Positions 57,005 to 64,000 of a stretch of DNA of 64,000 nucleotides are shown in pieces; the stretch's first letter is position 1; each line of letters opens with the position of its first letter. The position numbers were made by a program, and so were the translations under genes. The notes beneath the pieces are model-generated. The model made no database searches and was not told where the DNA came from. It saw nothing but the letters and a program-made list of their open reading frames with translations. Source of the DNA: Ancalomicrobiaceae bacterium S20. GTDB lineage: Bacteria > Pseudomonadota > Alphaproteobacteria > Rhizobiales > Ancalomicrobiaceae. Where the stretch lies: NCBI GenBank assembly GCA_040269895.1, contig CP158568.1:4244001-4308000 (forward strand), in the 5' to 3' direction.

Positions 57005-57097
57005 GAGGAACGCTACGCCGATCCGATGTCAATTCGGCGTCACTGCCCGTGATCGGGGTGAGCCCGGCCGGGCGAAACCCCAATGGACGAAGCCGTT

Positions 57098-58135
57098 TCA
57101 GGGGCTCCGGGCCCAGCCGACCGTCTCGCCCTCGAACAGGGGCACGAGCGTGCCCTCGCCCGGCACCTCGACCGATTCCGCAATGAAACGGCCGGTTTCG
57201 GCATAGGTGACCGTCTCGGTCGCGACGGGCAGACCGTAGAAGGCCGGGCCGTTGCGGCTCGCGAAGGCCTCAAACCGGTCGAGCGCACCCTCCTCGGCGA
57301 AGACCTTCAGATAGGCCTCCACCGCCACCGGCGCGGAAAACACGCCGGCGCAGCCGCAAGCGCATTCCTTGAGGTGTTTCAGGTGCGGCGCGGTATCCGT
57401 GCCGAGAAAGAAGCTCGCCTCGCCGCTGCTCGCGGCGGCGCGCAGCGCCAGCCGGTGCTTCTCGCGCTTCAGAACCGGCAGGCAGTACATGTGCGGGCGC
57501 AGGCCGCCCTGGAAGATGGCATTGCGGTTGTAGAGCAGGTGCTGCGGGGTGATCGTGGCGCCGAGCCGGCCGGGATGCGCGCGCACGACCGCGACGGCCT
57601 CCTCGGTCGTGACGTGCTCCATCACGATCTTGAGGCCGGGGAAATCCTTCAAGGTCGGCAGCAGCACCTCTTCGACGAAGCGCGCCTCGCGGTCGAAGAT
57701 GTCGACGTCGGCGCGGGTGACCTCGCCATGAGTCAGGAGCGGCATGCCGGCCTTTTCCATCGCGGCCAGGACCGGACGGATCGCCGCGATATTGGTGACG
57801 CCGAAGTGCGAATTGGTCGTCGCATGCGCCGGATAGAGCTTGGCGGCAGTGAACACGCCGTCGCGGTGGCCGGCGACGAGATCGGCCGGATCGGTGCCGT
57901 CGGTCAGATAGCAGGTCATCAAGGGCGTGAAGGTCACGCCTTCGGGCACGGCGGCGAGGATGCGGTCGCGGTAGGCGGCGGCCATGGCCGCGGTGGTCAC
58001 CGGCGGCGTCAGGTTCGGCATCACGATCGCGCGGCCGAAGGCGCGCGCCGTGTAGGGCACGACGGATTTCAGCACCGCGCCGTCGCGGAAATGAACGTGC
58101 CAGTCGTCGGGGCGCGGAATCGTGATCGTGCGCAT
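57098..58135 (-). CDS. pyrC: Dihydroorotase PyrC (type II)
   Basis: Zinc amidohydrolase of pyrimidine synthesis, 345 residues, matching the 348-residue E. coli PyrC. DDWHVHFRDG carries the first metal ligands, FTAAKLYPAHATTNSHFGV the carboxylated lysine, LTHGEVTR and MEHVTTEEAV further histidines, FFLGTDTAPH the aspartate. Start at 58135 (MRTITIPRPD) matches family N-terminus. Confidence 0.95.
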   Translation of the reverse strand: MRTITIPRPDDWHVHFRDGAVLKSVVPYTARAFGRAIVMPNLTPPVTTAAMAAAYRDRILAAVPEGVTFTPLMTCYLTDGTDPADLVAGHRDGVFTAAKLYPAHATTNSHFGVTNIAAIRPVLAAMEKAGMPLLTHGEVTRADVDIFDREARFVEEVLLPTLKDFPGLKIVMEHVTTEEAVAVVRAHPGRLGATITPQHLLYNRNAIFQGGLRPHMYCLPVLKREKHRLALRAAASSGEASFFLGTDTAPHLKHLKECACGCAGVFSAPVAVEAYLKVFAEEGALDRFEAFASRNGPAFYGLPVATETVTYAETGRFIAESVEVPGEGTLVPLFEGETVGWARSP

Positions 58136-58254
58136 GGGCCTGCCGGTCGCTTGTGAGGTTGCCCCCTCTTCAGCACGAGCGCCCCCTTCGATCAAGCGTC
58201 GGCGGATCGCGTGTCGTTCGATCGAGCCGCGGCCGTCATGCCGCGTCGGGCATC

Positions 58255-61200
58255 TCAGCCCCTGCGCTCGACGATCTCGACGCGGCTGCGGCCCTGGCCC
58301 GCGCGTTCGACCCGGATCTGGACCGGGATGCGCTCGTGCATGGCCGGGACGTGGCTGATCACGCCGACCTTGCGGCCCTGGCTCTGCAGGCTCTCGAGCG
58401 CATCGATCGCCAGTTCGAGCGAACCGGCATCGAGCGAGCCGAAGCCCTCGTCGATGAACAGCGTCTCGACGAAGGACTGCCGGCCCTCAAGGCCGGACAG
58501 CGCCAGGGCTAGCGCGAGCGAGGTCAGGAAGCGCTCGCCGCCGGAGAGGCTGCGGGTCGAGCGGATCTCGTCGCCCATGTCGCGGTCGACCACGGTCAGG
58601 CCGAGGCCATCGACGCGGCTGAGCCGGTAGCGCGGCGCGAGATCCTTCAGATGGCGATTGGCGAGGGCGGTCAGGCGGTCGAGCGTGATCTCCTGGGCGA
58701 TGCGGCGGAACTTGTCGCCTTCGCGCGAGCCGACGGCGGCGTTGACCGCCTGCCAGACGGCGCAGGCGTCCTTGGCTTGCGCGATCTCGGCATCGAGCCG
58801 CGCCGCCTCTGCCGTGGTTTCGGCATCGCGGGCGGTCTCGGCCTGGAGCCGGCCGCGCTCCTCGGCGAGCGCGGTCTCCTGTTCGCGCAGCGCGGCGATG
58901 GCGGCCTGGATCTCTTCGACCGGGCGTGCCGGGCGGCCGGCGGCCAGCGCGGCGTCGAACGTGGACCGGCGGTCGGCGAGGGTGGTGCCGGCGCGAACGA
59001 GCGCGGCGTTGAGCGCGGTCAGCCGGGTGTCGAGCGGTTCGATCTCGGCTTCCGCTGCCAGCAGCGCCTCGACCTCGGCCTCGGCGCGATCGAGGCTGCG
59101 GGCCGCGGCCGCCCAGGCCTCCCGGCAGGCGGCGCGCGCCGTTTCCGCCTCGACTTGCGCAGTCTTGGCCGCGGTTTCGGCCGCGCGGGCGCCGGCGAGA
59201 TCGGCGCTCGCCTTGGCCAGCGCACCGCGTGCGGCGTCGCGGGCAGCGTCGGCCGCAGTCCGGACCTCTAGGATCCGCGCGCGATGGGCCTCCGTCGCCT
59301 CGCCGTCCAGCAGCCCGGCGCGCTCGGCCGACAGACGGGAAAGCGCGGCTTCCCGCTGGACAAGGGCGTCTCGACATTTCGCCAAGGCGTCCCGGGCGGC
59401 CACTTCGGCGGCGGCCGCGCGATCGGCGGTCGCTTCGGCCAGCCGTAGCGCCTCGCGTGCCGGCTCGACCGATGCTTCGAGACTCTGCCGCGCCTCGACC
59501 TTCTCAGTGAGCAGGGCCTGGACCCGCTCCGGATCGCGGTCGAGATCGGCAGACGCAAAACCGGCCTCGCCGAGCGGCGCGGACAGCCGCGCGTCGATCT
59601 CGGTCAAGCGGCGGTCCGCCCCGTCGCGGCGCGATCGTGCCGCTGTTTCGGCGAGTGCCGCCTCGGCGCGCGCGGCGACATCGGCATCGCGCTCGGTCCG
59701 CCGCAGCTCGCGGGCGGTATCGAGCGTTTCGATCGTACGGCGCAGAGTGTCGATCTCGGTGTCGAGCGCCGCGGCCGCGCGCAGCCCGTCGCGGGCTTGC
59801 TTGTAGGCGCCGGTGGTCCGCTCGCGCCAAAGGTCGAGGGCGGCGAGGGTTGCGGGGGCGGCTCATCGGCGGTCGTCAGGCCGAGGTCGAGCGCGGTTTC
59901 GACGATGGTCGCGGTCCGGCTGGCGATCTCGGGGGCGAGCGCGGCGAGCTGCGCTTCGGCCTTGGCGATCCGGTCGGCGGCATCGTTGCTCGCGGCCTGG
60001 TGTCCGGCCAGTTCGCCGCGCCCGGTCGCGATGGCGGTGTCGAGATCGGCGATCACCTTGTCGAGCGTCGCGCGCTCGGCCCTGATCGCCTCGGCGCGCG
60101 CGGTCAGCGCCGCGTCGGTCGCGGGATGATGGGTCGAGCCGCAGACCGGGCAGGGCTCGCCCTCGGCGAGTTCGGCACGCATCCGGCTCGCATGCACGGA
60201 CAGGATCTGATCGGCGAAATCGGCGAGGGCCTGGTGCCCGGTCCGACGATCGGCCGCGGCGATGCGGTCCTGCCCGAGCTTCTCGAGTTGTTCGCCGGCC
60301 GCCCGCGCGGCGGCCTCCGCGGCGGTTCGGCGATCGCGGGCTTCCCGGCAGGTCTCGGTGCGCTCGGCGGCGTCCTCGAACACCCGCCGCAGGTCGGCGA
60401 TGGCCCGGCCGAGCGTCTCGACCGCCTCGCGCCGCGCCTCCAGCCCGGCGACGTCGATCGCAGCGCGCGCCGCCCGGCGCTCGTCGAGCTGCGCTGTTCG
60501 GTCCGCCCTTTCGGTCGCGTCCTTGCCATCGGCCTCCGCGAGCGCGGCGAGCCGGGCATCGCAATCGGCGATCGTCTGCCCCGATGCGGCAATCGATTGC
60601 GCGGCGTCGCTGGCGGCCTGCTTCTCTTGCCGTCGTTCGTTGATGAGCGGGCCGAGATCGGCCCATCGGCCGGCGAGTGCGGCCATGCCGGTCGAGGCGG
60701 CCAAGGCGGCCTCGATCTCGGCCAGCCCGGTATGGCGCCCCTCGACCTGGCCCTTGGCTGCGTCGAGCGCGCTCCTCTGCTCGACCGCCTGCCGCTCGTC
60801 CTTGGTGACCGCTTCGGCGGCGGCATCCCGCTCGCGGCGCGCGTCGACGATCGCACCATCGAGGCGCATTGCAGCAGCCCAGATCGGATCGAATCGCTCG
60901 ACGTCCCTCCGTGCCGCCTCCGAAGCATCTTCCGTGGTCGTGAGCTGTTCTTGGGCAAGGTTGGCGGCCTCGGTCGCCTTGGCCACGGTGCCGGCTGCCT
61001 CGCGCAGGGCCGCTTCGGCGCGATCGAGGCGGAGGGTCGCATCGGCGAGACGATCGAACACCGGACGGACCGCCTGGGCCGCTCGTAACGCGGCCAGATG
61101 GGCGCGGTCTTCGGCGGCCGCCTCGCTTGCGGCGCGGGCGGTGCCGAGCGCGGCTTCGGCCGCCGCGACCTCGGCCTCGGCAGCGATGATGCGTTCGGCG

Positions 61201-62006
61201 CGAGCGAGTTCGTCCGTCTCGGTGTCGGCGCGGGCGCGCAAGGCCTTGATGTCAGTCCCGATCGCCGCGATCCGTTCAGCGAGCGCCGCGCGTTCGGCCT
61301 CCGACAGCACGGGGATCATCGCGCGGCGCTCCTCCAGCGCCGTGACGGCCTTCTCGGCCGCGCGGGTACGCTCGAACACCTCCATCGAGACCTTGGCATA
61401 GAGGTCGGTGCCGGTGATTTTCTCCAGCAATTCGGCGCGCTCGCCGTCCTTGGCGCGCAGGAAGGCATCGAAATCGCCCTGCGACAGCAGCACCGTGCGC
61501 GTGAACTGCTCGAAGGTCAGGTCGGTCAGGTCGAGGACGGCCTTGTCGACCGCCCGCGCCTTGTCGGCCAGCCTCAAGACGACCGCACCGCTGTCGTCGA
61601 GCCGGTCGAGGCGCCGCATCGGATCCTGCAGGCGGCCGTCGGCCTTGCCGCGGGCGCGCGCGATCGACCAGCGGGCGCGATAGGGGTGGCCGTCGCGGGC
61701 GAGGAAGTCGACTTCCGCGAAGCCGGTCGGCGCCCCTTTGCGGAGGATCGACGCCGGATCGGTGACGCGGAGCTTCTCGTCGCCCGTGTCGGGGATCTTC
61801 TCGTCCGAGCCGCGATCGCGACCGATGCGCGGGAACTCGCCATAGAGCGCCAGGCACATGGCGTCGAGGATGGTCGATTTGCCCGCGCCGGTCTCGCCGG
61901 TGATCGCGAACAGGCCGGCGCCGGCGAGCGGCGCGGCAGTGAAATCGAGGTCGAAGCGCTCGGCGAGGCTGGCGAGGTTCTGGCCGCGGATGGCGAGGAT
62001 GCGCAT
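58255..62006 (-). CDS. sbcC: Exonuclease SbcC (Rad50-like ATPase), frameshifted as sequenced
   Basis: Large SMC-like subunit of the SbcCD nuclease that cleaves hairpins and DNA ends. Walker A ITGETGAGKST (near 36-45), long alanine- and glutamate-rich coiled coil, zinc hook CPVCG at about 619-623, second coil, and C-terminal LSGGERFLTSLALALALSGL, LFIDEGFGSLDAGSLELAID. The first frame breaks near residue 716 at a CCCCC run (plus-strand GGGGG, 59854-59858). Adding one C joins ADEPPP to ATLAALDLWRERTTGAYKQA and gives 1,250 residues. Starts one base after the sbcD stop. Confidence 0.92.
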
Positions 62007-62007
62007 G

Positions 62008-63267
62008 TCAGGCGCCCTGCCTGTCCGGATCGAGCACGGCGTCGAGCGCGGCCGCGAAGGCGGCGAGGTGGCGCTCGTTCGGCGCGATGCCGGGGTGCGC
62101 CTTGTCGAAGGCGAGACGGAACAGATCGAGCGGGTCGCGGTCGGCGAGATCGATCGCGAGATCCGTGGCCGGTGCGTCGTCGGCCTCGCGCTCGGGGCGT
62201 TCGATGCCGTGGCCGACCAGCCGGACCGGGAAGGCGCTGGCGATGCGGTCGAGATCGGCCTTCAGCGTCGGCGCCGGGCCGTCGAGCCGGATGCCGAGAT
62301 GCAGGAACGGCCGTTCCGTGATCGGCAACGCCGGATCGAGGCCGAGGCTCTGGAGTTCGGCCTCGATCGCGGCCGGCGCGAGGCCGCCGCGCGCCGGGAT
62401 GCGCAGGAACGGCACCGGCCGCTCGATCGGCACATGCTCGATGCGGGTGCCGGCCGCGTCGATCTCGACGATCGTGACGCCGTGGTCGTAGCCGCGTTCG
62501 GTCGCCGACAGCGGCATCAGCGAGCCGGAATAGCGCACGGTTTCGCGGCCGATGCCCTGCGGCTTGTGCAGATGGCCGAGCGCGACATAGGCGACGTCGG
62601 CCGGAAACAGCGTCGCGGGGATCGCATGTTCGCCGCCGATCAGGATGCGGCGCTCGGCGCCTTCGCTCTCAAGTCCACCGGCGATGGTCAGATGGCCGGT
62701 CAGGATCAGCGGTGCGGCCCCGATGCGGGCGCGGGCGGCGGCGACCGCCTCGGCATGGAAGGCGGTCACGGCGCGAACGACCGGCGAGCCCGGGATCTCC
62801 TCGCCGGTCTCGATCGGCGGCAGCGAGGCCGGACCCAGATGCGGGATCGCCAGCACATGGGCGGCGACGGCGCCGGTCGCCGATCGGAGCGGGATCAGAT
62901 GGCGGTCGAGGTCGATCGCACCGTCCCGCCGCGCGACCGTACCGATCGTATGGATGCCGAGCGCGGAGACGATCGGTCCCGGCGCATCGATGCGGCCGGC
63001 CGGGTCGTGGTTGCCGGCGGTCACCACGATCGTCAAGTCGGGCAGCGCCCGGCGCAGGCGGCCGAGCGTCTCATAGTAGAGGCGCTCGGTCTCATGCGGC
63101 ACGTTGATCGTGTCGAACACGTCGCCGGCGAGGATCAGCGCGTCCACCTGCCGTTCCGCCGCGATCGCCACCAGCCGGTCGAGCACGCGGGCGTGCTCGA
63201 CCTCGCGCGACCAGCCCTGGAGTTTTTGGCCGAGGTGCCAGTCGGCGGTGTGCAGCAGGCGGATCAT
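62008..63267 (-). CDS. sbcD: Exonuclease SbcD (Mre11-like nuclease)
   Basis: Metallophosphoesterase nuclease subunit, 419 residues, upstream of sbcC. Motifs: LHTADWHLGQKLQG, ALILAGDVFDTINVP, TAGNHDPAG, LILTGHLTIAGG and VALGHLHKPQ. The C-terminal region contacts SbcC. Its start lies 28 bp after a small ORF stop on the same strand. Confidence 0.95.
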   Translation of the reverse strand: MIRLLHTADWHLGQKLQGWSREVEHARVLDRLVAIAAERQVDALILAGDVFDTINVPHETERLYYETLGRLRRALPDLTIVVTAGNHDPAGRIDAPGPIVSALGIHTIGTVARRDGAIDLDRHLIPLRSATGAVAAHVLAIPHLGPASLPPIETGEEIPGSPVVRAVTAFHAEAVAAARARIGAAPLILTGHLTIAGGLESEGAERRILIGGEHAIPATLFPADVAYVALGHLHKPQGIGRETVRYSGSLMPLSATERGYDHGVTIVEIDAAGTRIEHVPIERPVPFLRIPARGGLAPAAIEAELQSLGLDPALPITERPFLHLGIRLDGPAPTLKADLDRIASAFPVRLVGHGIERPEREADDAPATDLAIDLADRDPLDLFRLAFDKAHPGIAPNERHLAAFAAALDAVLDPDRQGA

Positions 63268-63295
63268 GGGCGGGGAGAACCGTCGGAACAGGTCG

Positions 63296-63412
63296 TCAGA
63301 ACAGATAGGCCGCGAGCAGCCGGGCGACCGGGCCGGAGGCGAGAATCGCCGAGCCGATCATGCAGACGGAAACCAGCGTACCGCGCATCGCAAGCCTCAT
63401 GACAGCCCCCAT
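63296..63412 (-). CDS. Possible 38-residue membrane peptide upstream of sbcD
   Basis: Short open frame with a GGAG-type SD a few bases before the ATG at 63412 (a second ATG at 63400 also has GGGGGC upstream). The peptide is basic at the N-terminus and then hydrophobic (TLVSVCMIGSAILASGPVAR, LLAAYLF), consistent with one membrane helix. No family recognised; may be the first cistron of an operon with sbcDC or a chance frame. Confidence 0.35.
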   Translation of the reverse strand: MGAVMRLAMRGTLVSVCMIGSAILASGPVARLLAAYLF

Positions 63413-63435
63413 TCACTCCGCTACAGTGGTAAGAC

Positions 63436-63463
63436 CAGAAACTAGATACACACAGAAACTAGA
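63436..63463. repeat. Tandem 11-bp direct repeats before the WYL regulator
   Basis: CAGAAACTAGA occurs at 63436-63446 and 63453-63463, 17 bp apart start to start, ending six bases before the regulator ATG, in an AT-rich patch between divergent genes. The placement suggests an autoregulatory operator. Confidence 0.55.
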
Positions 63464-63468
63464 CGCAT

Positions 63469-64000
63469 ATGGGTGATCCGTCAACTTCCGAGTCGAAGCC
63501 GGTCCGACACGCGCGGGGCGAGTCGTCTGCGCGCTCTGATTCCGCCGTCGTTTCCCGGTCGCAGGGGCGACCCTCGGCGGCACAGGGCCAGAGCGCAGAG
63601 CCGGGCGAGGCGCTGCGCTGGGGTGTCGAGCGGCGGCTCGCCTATCTCGAACAGCGGCTCTATTGGGACGGCTCGGTCAGCCGGCAGGCGCTGATCGACC
63701 GGTTCGGCATTTCGGTGAACCAGGCCTCGGCCGATTTCGCGCGCTACATGGAGATGGCGCCCGGCAACATGGCCTATGACGGGCGGGCCAAGCGCTATCG
63801 TCCGACGGACGGCTTCGTCATGCGGTTCGGAGCGCCGGATACGGCGCGTTTCCTGGCCGAAGTCCGGGCACGGGCGGAGGGGCTGATCGAGGATGCGGCG
63901 GCGTCGATCCCGGATCCGCCGGCAGCCGAGGTCGTGCCGCTGCCGGTCCGTGCGGTCGATCCAGCGGTGCTGCGTGAGGTGGTGCGGGCGATCGAACGGG
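63469..64000 (+). CDS. WYL-family transcriptional regulator (BrxR/CapW-like), N-terminal part; cut by window edge
   Basis: 177 residues are in the window. After a polar leader of about 55 residues comes a winged helix-turn-helix region: LRWGVERRLAYLEQRLYWDG, RQALIDRFGISVNQASADFA and YMEMAPGNMAYDGRAKRY. I recognise this pattern (WGVERRL..I..RL.W.G.., FGIS..QAS.D...Y.E.APGN..YD) from the BrxR/CapW family, whose WYL domain follows later; these repress BREX, CBASS and other defence operons. The WYL part lies outside the window. The start codon has no clear SD. Same-direction genes beyond 64,000 may be its targets. Confidence 0.75.
   Translation, partial: MGDPSTSESKPVRHARGESSARSDSAVVSRSQGRPSAAQGQSAEPGEALRWGVERRLAYLEQRLYWDGSVSRQALIDRFGISVNQASADFARYMEMAPGNMAYDGRAKRYRPTDGFVMRFGAPDTARFLAEVRARAEGLIEDAAASIPDPPAAEVVPLPVRAVDPAVLREVVRAIER

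Overview
The window comes from the chromosome of a GC-rich alphaproteobacterium, most probably of the order Hyphomicrobiales (Rhizobiales). The grounds are the very high G+C third-position usage, the run ffh - chorismate mutase - rpsP - rimM - trmD - rplS, the hemC - hemD - mitofilin/Mic60 homologue - hemY operon divergent from tsaD - gpsA, the dapF - mtaB - ftsY run and the sdhCDAB operon. The genus cannot be fixed from this sequence. No tRNA, rRNA, insertion sequence, prophage or CRISPR array was found.

Layout. 1-6.8 kb: polyamine uptake and catabolism (binding protein, ATPase, two permeases and the start of a class III aminotransferase on the minus strand; a TauE/SafE permease and an agmatinase-family hydrolase on the plus strand). 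6.8-15.1 kb: sugar module (YtfQ/YtfR/YtfT/YjfF-type galactofuranose ABC importer, GH3 beta-glucosidase, SMP-30 lactonase). 15.2-18.6 kb: ftsY, mtaB, dapF, coupled by one-base TGATG overlaps. 18.7-24.9 kb: methyltransferase, exported GyrI-like protein, MFS exporter, dctA and a beta-hydroxyacid dehydrogenase. 25-29.8 kb: SRP/ribosome cluster. 29.9-31.2 kb: a membrane acyltransferase. 31.2-36.8 kb: hem/Mic60 operon. 37-41.3 kb: tsaD, gpsA, YciI, EVE, methyltransferase. 41.4-46 kb: gamma-glutamyltransferase, rpmF, mtgA and a polyprenyl synthase. 46-50.8 kb: orphan binding protein, ispG, argG. 51-52.4 kb: GNAT acetyltransferase and a strikingly AT-rich ion-channel gene. 52.7-58.1 kb: sdhCDAB, a PhaJ/MaoC hydratase and pyrC. 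58.2-63.3 kb: sbcC and sbcD. The right edge cuts a WYL-type regulator resembling the BrxR/CapW family that controls phage-defence loci.

How the genes work together. The left end forms a nutrient-scavenging zone (polyamines, sugars, C4-dicarboxylates). The centre is translation, secretion, heme and envelope housekeeping. The right end holds TCA-cycle, pyrimidine and DNA-repair genes.

The most general observation is that seven otherwise well-conserved genes (TauE/SafE permease, GyrI-like protein, ffh, hemY, polyprenyl synthase, ispG, sbcC) each need one single-base correction to be intact. Most of these lie in short G or C runs. Because several are essential, sequence or assembly error is the likeliest reading. 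The best leads for new biology are the BrxR/CapW-like gene with its tandem repeats at the right edge, the AT-rich channel islet with a GSGD filter, the operator-controlled PhaJ gene, the orphan binding protein with palindromic upstream sites, and a possible small RNA or attenuator ahead of ffh.
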